Translations under genes and position numbers: made by a program | The notes under the pieces: generated by a model | Databases searched by the model: none | The model's input: only the letters and a program-made list of their open reading frames with translations | Told to the model about the DNA's origin: nothing | Assembly: GCA_934277545.1 (NCBI GenBank) | Contig: CAKQUG010000004.1 | Span: 62,001-126,000, forward strand | DNA from: an uncultured Alphaproteobacteria bacterium | GTDB lineage: Bacteria; Pseudomonadota; Alphaproteobacteria; RF32; CAG-239 | DNA: 64,000 nucleotides | Reading direction: 5' to 3' | Part shown: piece by piece, positions 1 through 7,963 of the stretch | Position numbering within the stretch: the stretch's first letter is position 1 | Layout of the letters: each line of letters opens with the position of its first letter

Positions 1-1
1 T

Positions 2-472
2 TTTGTGGAACTGGGGCGTAATTACGGCGAAGCCTATAACCGAAATCACAGCTATTTACAAAGTATGCTGAATGAGGGGCGTCCGGAAATGTTTGCTGTT
101 TTGGCTAAAGGTGCCGATTGTCTGACGCAGTTGGATTATGCAAACACCGACGATAAAACTTTGCTCGGCGCAGCTAAAGTTTATGCCGGATTGCCGGCAA
201 ACACCGGACAGTTGGATAAGCTGAAGTATTATAAACTGCTGGCGTATATGTATGCCCGGGTTGAAGAAATGACGCCGAGCTCAGAGACCTCCGAGGTGTT
301 GAAGCAGCTTGAATCCAAAGTGTTTACCAAAGCCAACGCCAAAGACGACGCAGTGAAATATAAAGTAAAGTCATATTCTTCACGCTATGGGGCGGAAGGG
401 TTGTTCAAAAAGTGCGAACAGCAGTGGAATGAAAAAAACTTAGTTCAGCACAGTGAAGAACTGCACAAATAA
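2..472 (+). CDS. Hypothetical protein, 5' end outside the window
   Basis: This is the 3' part of an open reading frame. The frame is open from the first full codon and a GTG lies at position 5, but no ribosome binding site can be seen, so the true start is probably upstream. About 156 codons remain. The visible protein is soluble and helical, rich in Lys, Glu and Tyr, with no membrane segment. Ala/Leu-rich stretches such as LLGAAKVYAGLPANTGQLDK resemble tetratricopeptide-like helices, but no family is recognised. The stop lies 33 bases inside the convergent pgpA gene, so the two 3' ends overlap. Function unknown. Confidence 0.6.
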   Translation, partial: FVELGRNYGEAYNRNHSYLQSMLNEGRPEMFAVLAKGADCLTQLDYANTDDKTLLGAAKVYAGLPANTGQLDKLKYYKLLAYMYARVEEMTPSSETSEVLKQLESKVFTKANAKDDAVKYKVKSYSSRYGAEGLFKKCEQQWNEKNLVQHSEELHK

Positions 473-934
473 ATATACACTGAAAGCGGCCATTAAACCG
501 GCGCAAACGTCGTCCATCATAACTCCGTAAGCGTTTTTCATTTTTGAGTCAAACCATTTAACCGGTCCCATTTTGCAGATGTCAAAAAAACGGAAAGCCG
601 CAAAACCGGCTAAATAAATCCACAGATTTTGAGTGTTGTGATAAAGTTGGTCACAGACAAAACTGAAAGCCAGCAGCTGACCGACAACTTCATCAATTAC
701 CACTTTGCCCGGGTCTTTTTCTTCTTGGCCGCGGATAATTACGTCGGTTGCCAGCACTCCGGCGACAAAGCAGATAATGGCCGCAATTAAAATGCCGTAT
801 ATTCCGGTGTAGTAGGCTAAAACAAAAGCAAGCGGCAAAGTACCCAGCGAACCTACCGTCCCCGGAGCTTTCGGTGATAGTCCCAAACCGAAATAGGTGG
901 CTGTAATTTCTGCAATTTTATTGGCGGCTGTCAT
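440..934 (-). CDS. pgpA: Phosphatidylglycerophosphatase A
   Basis: PgpA is an inner-membrane enzyme that removes phosphate from phosphatidylglycerophosphate in phosphatidylglycerol synthesis. The 164-aa product has the normal length. Near the N-terminus it carries LGLSPKAPGTVGSLG, then hydrophobic membrane segments at about 33-63, a conserved acidic motif VIDEVVGQLLA around residue 80, and FRFFDICKMGPVKWFD around 115-130, all typical of the family. The start is ATG 934, with AAGGAG just upstream. The 3' end overlaps the preceding convergent gene by 33 bases. In many proteobacteria pgpA follows thiL, which is not seen here. Confidence 0.9.
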   Translation of the reverse strand: MTAANKIAEITATYFGLGLSPKAPGTVGSLGTLPLAFVLAYYTGIYGILIAAIICFVAGVLATDVIIRGQEEKDPGKVVIDEVVGQLLAFSFVCDQLYHNTQNLWIYLAGFAAFRFFDICKMGPVKWFDSKMKNAYGVMMDDVCAGLMAAFSVYLFVQFFTVLN

Positions 935-1082
935 TTTATTCTCCTTAAAAAATTCAATAATCTTTGTTTAGCCGATTTTTTTATGTTTGGCAATAATTGA
1001 ACAATTTTTTACACAAAAAGCATTTAAAAATTTTTAAAGGCACATATTTATTTTATGTAATTATAATCAGGAGGAAAATAAA

Positions 1083-1271
1083 ATGAATTTATTGGATAAA
1101 ACAGCCTTAATTTTAACTGTTGTCGGCGGAATCAACTGGGGATTAGTCGGTATTGCAAATTTAAATTTGGTTGAACTGATTTTCGGCTATCTGCCGATTT
1201 TGGCGACAATAGTATATATTTTGGTCGGAATTTCTGCTTGTTATACTCTTTATGTTTATTGGAATAAATAA
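1083..1271 (+). CDS. DUF378 family small membrane protein
   Basis: A 62-aa protein with two predicted membrane helices separated by a short polar turn. The motif VVGGINWGLVGI in the first helix and the following NLVELIFG are the signature of DUF378 (YuzA-like) proteins, whose role is unknown. The start ATG is preceded by a strong CAGGAGG at 1070-1076, so translation should be efficient. It stands alone between pgpA on the opposite strand and the rimP operon, with no clear terminator between it and the rimP promoter region. Confidence 0.85.
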   Translation: MNLLDKTALILTVVGGINWGLVGIANLNLVELIFGYLPILATIVYILVGISACYTLYVYWNK

Positions 1272-1304
1272 TATTCACAAATATTTGATAGTGTAAAAAA
1301 ATAC

Positions 1305-1332
1305 TTTACATTTAGAAAAAGTGTGTTATAAG
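1305..1332 (+). promoter_or_regulatory. Probable sigma-70 promoter of the rimP-nusA-infB operon
   Basis: TTTACA at 1305-1310 and TATAAG at 1327-1332 are separated by 16 bases. A start near 1339 would place the whole hairpin at 1359-1380 in the leader RNA. Assigned from consensus only. Confidence 0.45.
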
Positions 1333-1358
1333 AGTTGACAACAATAAAGAATTATAAG

Positions 1359-1386
1359 AGTGGAGCTGAAAAGCCCCGCTTTTTTG
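1359..1386 (+). promoter_or_regulatory. Hairpin plus U-tract in the rimP leader
   Basis: A nine-pair stem (one A-C mismatch, one G-U pair) closed by a GAAA tetraloop at 1368-1371 is followed directly by TTTTT, 15 bases before the rimP start codon. Its place and form match the rimP-leader type of RNA element, a short GC-rich hairpin with a U-run immediately upstream of rimP in many proteobacteria, thought to act as an attenuator. The family assignment is from memory of that layout. Confidence 0.5.
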
Positions 1387-1400
1387 TTAAAGGAAAATAT

Positions 1401-1901
1401 ATGCAAAAACACTATTTACAGGATTTGATTGAGCCCGTGGTGGAAAAAGCCGGCTTTGAGTTGGTTCGCGTCATGACAATCGGTCAGGCGAATCCCACAC
1501 TGCAGGTAATGATTGACGTAGCCGACCATTCGCGCGATTTGACTGTTGACGACTGCGCCGAGGTCAGCCGAAAACTTTCGGATGTTTTGGATGAAAAAGA
1601 CCCGATAAAAGAAAAATATTCGCTGGAAGTCAGCTCTCCGGGGCTGGACAGACCGTTGACAAAGCCTGAGCATTTTCAGCGTTTTTGCAACTATGTGATT
1701 AAGGTTGAAACCGCCGACAAGGTGGAAAACCGTAAACGTTTCAAAGGTATGCTGCTGCGTGCCGATGACAAAGAAATTGTTATGGATATGGATGGGGTGG
1801 AATATACAATTCCATACGACACCATGACTAAAGCCAAACTGGTTCTGACTGATGAACTTTGGGAAGAATATCAGGCAGCTCACGAAGCTGTTGAACTTTA
1901 A
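1401..1901 (+). CDS. rimP: Ribosome maturation factor RimP
   Basis: RimP helps assemble the 30S subunit. The 166-aa product shows the family core LEVSSPGLDRPLTKPEHF around residues 74-91 and the N-terminal pattern LQDLIEPVVEKAGFELVRV. A longer reading frame opens at 1335, but that start would lie in the promoter/hairpin region. ATG 1401 follows AAAGGAAAA at a normal distance and gives the usual family N-terminus. It is the first gene of the operon and ends 19 bases before nusA. Confidence 0.93.
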   Translation: MQKHYLQDLIEPVVEKAGFELVRVMTIGQANPTLQVMIDVADHSRDLTVDDCAEVSRKLSDVLDEKDPIKEKYSLEVSSPGLDRPLTKPEHFQRFCNYVIKVETADKVENRKRFKGMLLRADDKEIVMDMDGVEYTIPYDTMTKAKLVLTDELWEEYQAAHEAVEL

Positions 1902-1920
1902 TTTTTTTGATGAGGAAAAA

Positions 1921-3456
1921 ATGGAAAATTTTGAAAATATGCCGAGACCTGAAATCGTGTTAGTGGCTGACACGGTTGCCAGAGAAAAAAATATTGACCG
2001 GGAAGATGTTTTTGTGGCAATGGAAGTTGCCATTCAAAAAGCCGGACGTACAAAATATGGTTTTGAACATGATATTCGCGCGACTATCGACCGTAAAACC
2101 GGTGCTATTTCTTTGGCTCGCTATCGTGAAGTTGTGCCTGATGATGCCATTATTGAAAACGAAGCGGCTCAAATCGCCTTAAAAGACGCTAAATGCTATG
2201 ACAGAAAATTAAAAGTCGGTGATTTTATTATTGACCAGCTGCCGCCGATTGATTTCGGACGTATTGCCGCGCAGACTGCTAAACAGGTTATTATGCAAAA
2301 AGTTCGCGAAGCCGAACGCAATAAACAGTTTGAAGAATACAAAGAAAAAATCGGTACCATTATCAACGGCACGGTTAAAAGAATTGAGTTCGGCAATGTG
2401 ATTTTGGATATTGGTAAAACCGAAGCTGTGTTGCGCCATGACGAAATTATTCCGAGAGAAAAATTCAAGAACGGCGACCGCGTGCGTGCTTACGTTTTGG
2501 ATGTTCGCCGCGAAGTTAAAGGTCCGCAGATTTTCTTGTCTCGTACCTGTCCTGAATTTATGGCTAAATTGTTTACTCAGGAAGTGCCGGAAATTTATGA
2601 CGGTATTGTGCAAATTATGGGTGTTGCCCGAGACCCTGGTTCTAAGGCTAAAATCGCTGTTCGCGCAACCGATAAAACCATTGACCCGGTAGGCGCTTGC
2701 GTCGGCCTGCGCGGTATCCGCGTTCAAGCGGTGGTAACCGAACTGCAGGGTGAAAAAATTGATATTGTTCCATATTCCGAAGACAAGGCGCAATATATTG
2801 TCAGCGCTTTGGCTCCGGCCGAAGTTACCAAAGTGGTTTTGGATGAAGAAAATAACCGTATTGAAGCCGTTGTTCCGGAAGAGCAGTTTTCACTGGCTAT
2901 CGGCCGCAGAGGTCAAAATGTTAAATTGGCTTCGCAGCTGTTGGGTGCTGATATTGATGTTTTGACCGAAGATCAAGAGCATGAACGCCGTGCTAATGAA
3001 AATAAAGTTCGTCTGCAGCGCTTTATGGAAGCCCTGGATGTTGACGATATGATTGCTCACTTACTGGTTGCCGAAGGCTTTTCGACCATTGATGAAATCG
3101 CTATGGTTGATTTGAAAGAATTGGCTGATATTGAAGGCTTTGACGAAGATGTGGCTGCTGAATTGCAAAATCGTGCTAAAGAATATATAGCCAAACGCAA
3201 TGCGGAATTTGCCGAAAAGAGTAAATCTTTGAAAATTGACGAGAGCCTGAAAGAGGTCAAAGGCTTAGACCAGGATATGATTATTACCTTGGCTGAAAAA
3301 GGCGTCAAGAACATTGATGATTTGGCTGATTTGGCCGCTGACGAGCTGCGTGATATGCTGGGTGAAAACACTTTGTCCGAAGTTGAAGCCAATGACATCA
3401 TTATGTCTGCTCGCGAACATTGGTTCAAAGACGAAAACAGCGAAAATAAAGAATAG
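1921..3456 (+). CDS. nusA: Transcription termination/antitermination factor NusA
   Basis: NusA binds RNA polymerase and nascent RNA and controls pausing, termination and antitermination. The 511-aa protein has the full alphaproteobacterial plan: N-terminal RNAP-binding domain (about 1-125), S1 domain (about 140-205, IGTIINGTVKRIEFGNVIL), two KH domains (about 230-350, with GACVGLRGIRV and AIGRRGQNVKLA), and two C-terminal helix-hairpin-helix acidic repeats (about 370-505, VAEGFSTIDEIAM and LAEKGVKNIDDLADL). ATG 1921 is chosen because GAGGAAAAA precedes it; the frame is open further upstream inside rimP. It sits between rimP and ylxR in the classic order. Confidence 0.97.
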   Translation: MENFENMPRPEIVLVADTVAREKNIDREDVFVAMEVAIQKAGRTKYGFEHDIRATIDRKTGAISLARYREVVPDDAIIENEAAQIALKDAKCYDRKLKVGDFIIDQLPPIDFGRIAAQTAKQVIMQKVREAERNKQFEEYKEKIGTIINGTVKRIEFGNVILDIGKTEAVLRHDEIIPREKFKNGDRVRAYVLDVRREVKGPQIFLSRTCPEFMAKLFTQEVPEIYDGIVQIMGVARDPGSKAKIAVRATDKTIDPVGACVGLRGIRVQAVVTELQGEKIDIVPYSEDKAQYIVSALAPAEVTKVVLDEENNRIEAVVPEEQFSLAIGRRGQNVKLASQLLGADIDVLTEDQEHERRANENKVRLQRFMEALDVDDMIAHLLVAEGFSTIDEIAMVDLKELADIEGFDEDVAAELQNRAKEYIAKRNAEFAEKSKSLKIDESLKEVKGLDQDMIITLAEKGVKNIDDLADLAADELRDMLGENTLSEVEANDIIMSAREHWFKDENSENKE

Positions 3457-3478
3457 TTTTTGCTGAAAGGAAATGACA

Positions 3479-4051
3479 ATGACTAAAGAGTTGGAAACAA
3501 GAAAATGCGTGATAAGCGGAAAAGTCCTGAATAAGGAAAGTCTGCTGCGTTTCGTAACGCTGAAAGACGGCACAATGCTGCCTGATTTCAACAAAAAAAT
3601 TGACGGTCGCGGTTTTTACGTTTCCAACTCTAAAAAGCTGCTGCAAAGCCTTGTCGAAAAACATCCGTTCAACAAAATTCTGCATAAAAAGGTGGAATAT
3701 GCGCCGGATATGCCGGAAATTGTTGAAGGAATTTTAACCAAAAAAGGGCTTGATGCGCTTAATTTGGCGCGCAAGGCCGGCGATTTGGTTTTAGGATTTG
3801 AAAAAGTAAAAGAATTGATTATAAAAGGAAGGGCAGCCTTTGTGGTGGAAGCAACGGACGCCGGCGCAGACGGCAGGCAGAAAATCGCAGAATTGTCCGC
3901 AGATTTAGAAAAGTTTACACTGTATGATACTGAAACTTTGAGTACAGCGTTTGATCGTGAAAATACCGTCTATTTGGCGGTAAAAAAAGGCAAAATGAGC
4001 GAGATGGTCAGATTGGCTTTGAAACGGTATCAAACATATTTGGATATATAA
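3479..4051 (+). CDS. YlxR (DUF448) domain fused to an L7Ae/L30e-like domain
   Basis: A predicted RNA-binding protein of 190 aa. The N-terminal DUF448/YlxR domain (about residues 7-75) shows RKCVISGKVLNKESLLRFV and DGRGFYVSN. The C-terminal half (about 90-185) has the ribosomal L7Ae/L30e-like pattern ALNLARKAGDLVLGFEKV. This fusion between nusA and infB is common in alphaproteobacteria. An ATG at 3473 sits only two bases behind the AAAGG ribosome binding site, so ATG 3479 is the better start. The exact role is unknown; linkage to nusA and infB suggests a part in transcription-translation or rRNA handling. Confidence 0.9.
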   Translation: MTKELETRKCVISGKVLNKESLLRFVTLKDGTMLPDFNKKIDGRGFYVSNSKKLLQSLVEKHPFNKILHKKVEYAPDMPEIVEGILTKKGLDALNLARKAGDLVLGFEKVKELIIKGRAAFVVEATDAGADGRQKIAELSADLEKFTLYDTETLSTAFDRENTVYLAVKKGKMSEMVRLALKRYQTYLDI

Positions 4052-4067
4052 TTGGAGTATTGACTAA

Positions 4068-6581
4068 ATGACAGAAGAAAGTGCAAAGGGCAAATTAACA
4101 TTGTCAGGAAAATCGACCCTCACTTTGAAAAATCTTAATAAATCACCGGCCGCTGACGGTAAAAAAGTGGTGCAGGTTGAAGTACGCAAAAAAAGAGTTT
4201 TAAACCAAAATCAGCAGGCCGCTCCAAAAAAGGAAATTGATGAAGCGACCGCGCAAAAATTAAAGCTGTTGGCCGAAGCCAAAGAGCATGACGCTAAACG
4301 CAGACAGGAAGAAGAAATCCGCAACGCTCAGCGGCTGAAACTGCAGGAAGAACGCTCCAAAGCTCAGCAGGAAAAAGAGGAGGCTGAAAAGGCGAAAGTT
4401 CAGGCAGAAGCCGACGCCAAGGTTGCCGCCGAAAAGGCTGAAAGAGCGGCTGAAACCACTAAAAAACAAGCTGTCGCCGAAAAAACAGCAGCTAAGCCGA
4501 CGCCTAAAAATGAAGGTGCAGAACATCGTTTGAAAAAGTCTAAAGAAGATTATGATGATGAAGACGATGATGAAAATTATCATAAAAAAGGCAAAAAGTC
4601 GACAGTGGTTGAAAAGCACGTTATGACCCGCGAAGAAACCTTTGAGCAGGAACGCAAAAAAATTCAAAAACGCAGTTTTGAACCGCAGCGCCGCAATAAT
4701 AAAATCAATCTTAACGCTTATATGAACAACGATGATGATGATGATTACGGCTATGGTGCTCCGCGTCGTCATTTCAAGAAAAAACAGCCTAAGCCGGTAC
4801 AGGTACAGGCTCCGCAGGAAAAAATCATTAAAGAAGTGATTATTCCGGAAACCATCACGGTGCAGGAATTGGCTAACCGTATGGCTGAAAAGAGCGCTGA
4901 TGTGATTAAACGCTTGATGTCTTTGGGCGTTATGGCGACTATCAATCAGGCTATTGATGCCGACACTGCGCAAATTGTGGTAGAAGATATGGGGCACAAG
5001 TTTAAACGTGTGGCCGACAGCGATGTGGAAGAAGGCTTAACCGGTCCTGCCGATACGGAATCCGATTTGCAGCCGCGCGCGCCGATTGTTACGGTTATGG
5101 GGCACGTTGACCATGGTAAAACCTCGCTGCTTGATGCTTTGCGCGAAACCAACGTGGCTGCTAAAGAGGCCGGCGGTATTACTCAGCATATCGGTGCTTA
5201 TCAAATTAAAGTTGCCAACGGTCAAAAGATTACCTTTATTGATACTCCGGGACACGAGGCGTTCTCTGAAATGCGCGCTCGCGGTGCCAAAGTTACGGAT
5301 ATTGTGGTTTTGGTTGTTGCCGCCAATGACGGTATCATGCCGCAAACCGTGGAGGCTATCCGCCATGCTCAAGCCGCTGAAGTTCCTATTGTGGTGGCAA
5401 TTAACAAAATAGATTTGCCTGGGGCAGACCCTCTGCGAGTTAAAACCGAGTTGCTGCAATATGGTATCGGCGTTGAAGAAATGGGCGGCGAATGCTTGTG
5501 CGCAGAAGTTTCGGCTAAAAAGCGCATCAATATTGATAAATTGGTTGAGGCAATTTTACTGCAGGCTGAAATGCTTGATTTGAAAGCAAATCCAAATCAC
5601 GCGGCCGAAGGTGCGGTTATTGAAGCAAAAATGGAAAAAGGACGCGGCAGCGTGGCTACCGTTTTAGTTCAGCGCGGAACTTTGCATGTAGGCGATATTT
5701 TGATTGCAGGTAAAGAATGGGGACGCGTACGCGCTATGTTTAACGAACACGGGCGTAAAGTCAGCGAAGCCGAACCGGCTACTCCGGTAGAAGTTTTGGG
5801 CTTGCAGGGTACACCTATGGCCGGCGACACATTTGTGGTGGTTAAGGATGAAAACCAAGCCAAAGAAGTTACCGGTTATCGTATTCGTAAAGAGCGCGAC
5901 GCTAAACTGGTTAAGAGTGCAAAATCGGCTATGGAACAGATGATGGATAAGATTAAATCTGGTGAGTCTAAACACTTGTCTGTGATTATTAAAGCAGATG
6001 TTCAAGGTTCTATCGAGGCTTTGGAAGGCACTTTGAAAAAACTTTCTAATGATGAAGTTTCGGTGCAAATCCTACATTCGGCCGTTGGTCCTATTTCTGA
6101 ATCAGATATTACTTTAGCCAAGGCTTCTGATGCGTTTGTTATCGGCTTTAATGTTCGTGCCAACGCTCAGGCTCGTGATATGGCTCACCGCGACGGGGTT
6201 GATATTCGTTACTACTCCATTATTTATACGGTAGTTGATGATGTGAAAAAAGCCCTTGAAGGTATGTTAACGCCTGAATTGCGTGAAAAGATTTTGGGCT
6301 ATGCGCAAATTCGCAGCGTGTTCAATATTACCGGTGTGGGCAAAGTTGCCGGCTGTATGATTACCGAAGGTATGGTTAAGCGCGGCGCCAAAATCAGATT
6401 GCTGCGCGATAATGTAGTGATTCATGATGGTAATCTCGGTCAGCTGAAACGCTATAAAGATGATGTGAAAGAAGTTAAAGAAGGTTATGAGTGCGGTATG
6501 AGTTTTGAAAACTACAACGACATTCAGGTAAATGATTCTATTGAGTGCTACGAAGTAGAAGAAATTGCTAAAACCCTCTAA
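4068..6581 (+). CDS. infB: Translation initiation factor IF-2
   Basis: IF-2 is the GTPase that places initiator tRNA on the 30S subunit and drives subunit joining. The 837-aa product has a long, charged, poorly conserved N-terminal region (residues 1-260) with Lys/Glu/Ala coiled coil and two runs of Asp, then an IF2_N domain (TITVQELANRMAEKS, about 263-300). The GTPase domain starts near residue 345: GHVDHGKTSLLD, DTPGHEAFS, NKIDLPGAD and SAKKRINID. Domains II-IV follow (GTLHVGDILIAGKEWGRVRAM, VKADVQGSIEAL-type motif, and the C-terminal initiator-tRNA-binding domain). GGAG lies 10 bases before ATG 4068. The Asp runs are encoded by GAT/GAC triplet repeats, which change length but not frame. 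Confidence 0.97.
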   Translation: MTEESAKGKLTLSGKSTLTLKNLNKSPAADGKKVVQVEVRKKRVLNQNQQAAPKKEIDEATAQKLKLLAEAKEHDAKRRQEEEIRNAQRLKLQEERSKAQQEKEEAEKAKVQAEADAKVAAEKAERAAETTKKQAVAEKTAAKPTPKNEGAEHRLKKSKEDYDDEDDDENYHKKGKKSTVVEKHVMTREETFEQERKKIQKRSFEPQRRNNKINLNAYMNNDDDDDYGYGAPRRHFKKKQPKPVQVQAPQEKIIKEVIIPETITVQELANRMAEKSADVIKRLMSLGVMATINQAIDADTAQIVVEDMGHKFKRVADSDVEEGLTGPADTESDLQPRAPIVTVMGHVDHGKTSLLDALRETNVAAKEAGGITQHIGAYQIKVANGQKITFIDTPGHEAFSEMRARGAKVTDIVVLVVAANDGIMPQTVEAIRHAQAAEVPIVVAINKIDLPGADPLRVKTELLQYGIGVEEMGGECLCAEVSAKKRINIDKLVEAILLQAEMLDLKANPNHAAEGAVIEAKMEKGRGSVATVLVQRGTLHVGDILIAGKEWGRVRAMFNEHGRKVSEAEPATPVEVLGLQGTPMAGDTFVVVKDENQAKEVTGYRIRKERDAKLVKSAKSAMEQMMDKIKSGESKHLSVIIKADVQGSIEALEGTLKKLSNDEVSVQILHSAVGPISESDITLAKASDAFVIGFNVRANAQARDMAHRDGVDIRYYSIIYTVVDDVKKALEGMLTPELREKILGYAQIRSVFNITGVGKVAGCMITEGMVKRGAKIRLLRDNVVIHDGNLGQLKRYKDDVKEVKEGYECGMSFENYNDIQVNDSIECYEVEEIAKTL

Positions 6582-6596
6582 AGAAAGGAGTTAAAA

Positions 6597-6977
6597 ATGA
6601 CTCATGAATTGTCGCAGCGTCAGCTGCGTGTGGGACAGGAAATCCGCAAAGTTATTGCTACCGCTTTAGAAAAAGGCGAAGTGCGCAGTCCTGAAATTGC
6701 CGAAGCGTTTATTACAATTACGCAGGTAATTATGTCGCCGGATTTGAAATATGCCACGGTTTATTTAATGACCTTAAACGGTAAAAATCTTGGTGTGATT
6801 TTGGAGCAGTTGAATGCTGAAAAATGGGTGTTCAAGAAATTGGTTGCGTCAAAATTAAAGCTGCGTTTTACACCTGATATAAATTTCAGAGTGGACGACA
6901 CATTTGAAGAAGCGGACAGAATCAATAAGTTGATGAATGATCCGAAAGTCAAGGCAGATTTGGAAAAACTCGACTAG
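6597..6977 (+). CDS. rbfA: 30S ribosome-binding factor RbfA
   Basis: RbfA is a small KH-like protein for late 30S maturation and cold adaptation. The 126-aa product has the family features SQRQLRVGQEIRKVIATALEKGEV near the N-terminus (quoted in parts: RVGQEIRKVIATAL) and FRVDDTFEEADRINKLM near the C-terminus. A strong AAAGGAG lies 7 bases before the ATG. It is the last recognisable gene of the rimP operon. The usual alphaproteobacterial neighbours truB and rpsO are missing here; an accessory island follows instead. Confidence 0.95.
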   Translation: MTHELSQRQLRVGQEIRKVIATALEKGEVRSPEIAEAFITITQVIMSPDLKYATVYLMTLNGKNLGVILEQLNAEKWVFKKLVASKLKLRFTPDINFRVDDTFEEADRINKLMNDPKVKADLEKLD

Positions 6978-6981
6978 CTGT

Positions 6982-7206
6982 GTGGAAAACTCGTCTAATG
7001 GTCTACTACTTTTAACTTTTTGTGCTTGTGTACTAATTTGTACACGGCGCAAAAAAGTTAATGCGTTGTCTAAAGATTTTTCTACAGTTGGGGAGTTATT
7101 GGCTTCTAATAAAAGCAATGTTTACGTCAGTCCGCAAATCGGAGCTAAGTCAATTTTTATTTTGGAAGAATGTTTAAGAAAAATTGGTTATAAAATCAAA
7201 GATTAA
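6982..7206 (+). CDS. Small ORF with an RNA polymerase alpha-CTD-like helix-hairpin-helix domain (possibly decayed)
   Basis: About 74 codons from a GTG at 6982, without a good ribosome binding site. The last 50 residues (KVNALSKDFSTVGELL, then SPQIGAKSIFILEECLRKIG) line up by eye with the C-terminal domain of RNA polymerase alpha (pattern LN-L-x-TVGDLL...IPNLGKKSLxEIKExL). The first 20 residues are hydrophobic and Cys-rich and do not fit that domain, so the true start or an upstream part may be lost. The 3' end is repeated in diverged form at 9169-9267. The frame begins 5 bases after the rbfA stop. It could be a tiny DNA-binding protein or a gene fragment. Confidence 0.4.
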   Translation: MENSSNGLLLLTFCACVLICTRRKKVNALSKDFSTVGELLASNKSNVYVSPQIGAKSIFILEECLRKIGYKIKD

Positions 7207-7230
7207 CCAACTGACTAGCAACTCAAAAAA

Positions 7231-7264
7231 AATCTCGTTATCGTTTGATAACGGGATTTTTTTT
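7231..7264 (+). terminator. Rho-independent terminator
   Basis: A 12-pair stem (7231-7242 with 7247-7258, one G-U pair), GTTT loop, then a T-run. It ends the rbfA/alpha-CTD-like transcript. A diverged copy lies near 9290-9330. Confidence 0.85.
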
Positions 7265-7288
7265 GCGGTTGACGCTAAAATAAAAATA

Positions 7289-7317
7289 TTGACAAAAAAA
7301 TATAGCATTGCTAATAT
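7289..7317 (+). promoter_or_regulatory. Promoter of lipoprotein gene, copy A
   Basis: TTGACA at 7289-7294 and TAATAT at 7312-7317, 17 bases apart. The paralogous copy B keeps both boxes and the spacing. A perfect TATAAT at 7315-7320 overlaps, but its 20-base spacing is less suitable. Confidence 0.65.
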
Positions 7318-7358
7318 AATTTCAAAATTCATTATTTTGTTTAATTAAATTGTCGCTC

Positions 7359-7721
7359 ATGAGAAAGATTATTATCGTGATGCTAATCATTGTGGGATTT
7401 GCATCGTGTACAAAGAATGTTTCACGCCAAGAAAGCGAGGTATTTGTCATCGAAAATGTGACAGTTTCGCCGACAACAATGACTTTTAAGTTTAGAGGTG
7501 TGGATAAGCCACGGACATATGCTATAGCAGCTTGTCAAGATGGAGAAGGTTCTACAGTTTATAAGATAGAAAATGCGGTAGAAGTTGAAAAAGATCAAAT
7601 ATGTTCTATATCAACAATATCTACAGCAAAAGTAATTGTTTTGTTAGTCATTTCTGCTGTTATAATTTTTATAATAGGCATTTTTTTGTGGTTTGCTGTA
7701 AAAGATATGTTTTTTACTTAA
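7359..7721 (+). CDS. Small putative lipoprotein with C-terminal membrane helix, copy A
   Basis: A 120-aa protein starting MRKIIIVMLIIVGFASC, a typical lipoprotein signal with lipobox FASC. A short beta-rich middle part follows (FVIENVTVSPTTMTFKFRG), then one strong membrane helix near the C-terminus (VIVLLVISAVIIFIIGIFLWF). It is paralogous to the gene at 9422-9781: signal region, middle motif and topology match, but the C-terminal half differs. There is no Shine-Dalgarno sequence before the ATG; the leader is A/T-rich. Function unknown. The TTG at 7350 is a less likely start. Confidence 0.7.
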   Translation: MRKIIIVMLIIVGFASCTKNVSRQESEVFVIENVTVSPTTMTFKFRGVDKPRTYAIAACQDGEGSTVYKIENAVEVEKDQICSISTISTAKVIVLLVISAVIIFIIGIFLWFAVKDMFFT

Positions 7722-7757
7722 CAAAAATTACATGATTTACAATAAATTGAATGACGC

Positions 7758-7791
7758 AAAAAAGGAGTGTTGAAAAAATGCTCCTTTTTTT
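7758..7791 (+). terminator. Terminator after lipoprotein copy A
   Basis: AAAAAAGGAG at 7758-7767 pairs with CTCCTTTTTT at 7781-7790. The T-run serves the plus strand and the A-run could serve the minus strand. Confidence 0.75.
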
Positions 7792-7794
7792 GTT

Positions 7795-7893
7795 TTAAAA
7801 AGATGTTGTTCCAAAATAGAAATGCAACACTAGCATAAAAAGAAGTAAAAATTGCTTTATGTATTCATACTTTGTTTCTATATCTGTTTTCAT
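7795..7893 (-). CDS. Candidate 32-aa small membrane peptide
   Basis: This short ORF starts at ATG 7893, with AAAGGA nine bases upstream, and ends with TAA at 7795-7797. The peptide has a charged N-terminus (MKTDIETKYEYIKQ) and a hydrophobic C-terminus (FLLLFMLVLHFYFG). A perfect 13-base inverted repeat brackets it: 7812-7824, inside the 3' end of the ORF, and 7927-7939, upstream of the start. Size and make-up recall type I toxin peptides, but there is no direct evidence of function. A possible promoter is TTATCA, 17 bases, TACATT upstream on the minus strand. Confidence 0.4.
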   Translation of the reverse strand: MKTDIETKYEYIKQFLLLFMLVLHFYFGTTSF

Positions 7894-7939
7894 CTTTTTT
7901 TATCCTTTGAAAACATTCTAATGTAACATTTCTATTTTG
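7812..7939. repeat. 13-base perfect inverted repeat around the short ORF
   Basis: CAAAATAGAAATG at 7812-7824 and CATTTCTATTTTG at 7927-7939, separated by 102 bases. If both arms are in one transcript they could pair over a long distance. Confidence 0.8.
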
Positions 7940-7963
7940 CTATGATAATATTGCCTTTTCTTG

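Larger units (their letters stand above)
7115..7806 (+). repeat. Duplicated module, copy A
   Basis: The segment holds the 3' end of the alpha-CTD-like ORF, its terminator, a promoter, a small lipoprotein gene and that gene's terminator. The same order with clear nucleotide similarity recurs at 9175-9845. The best conserved parts are the ORF tail, the promoter-leader stretch TTATTTTGTTTAATTAAATT and the final CTCCTTTTTTTGTTTTAAAA; the lipoprotein coding parts have diverged more. Confidence 0.75.

Noticed and set aside
1416..2033. 205-codon minus-strand ORF opposite rimP/nusA
   Set aside because: Fully covered by two certain genes on the plus strand, no ribosome binding site, no recognisable protein.
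4730..4745. GAT triplet repeat in infB as a phase-variation tract
   Set aside because: The unit is three bases, so changes in copy number do not alter the frame; it only varies an Asp run.
4260..4997. Long minus-strand ORF opposite infB (245 codons)
   Set aside because: It is the mirror of the charged N-terminal region of infB; the product is a Phe/Arg low-complexity string with no binding site or family likeness.
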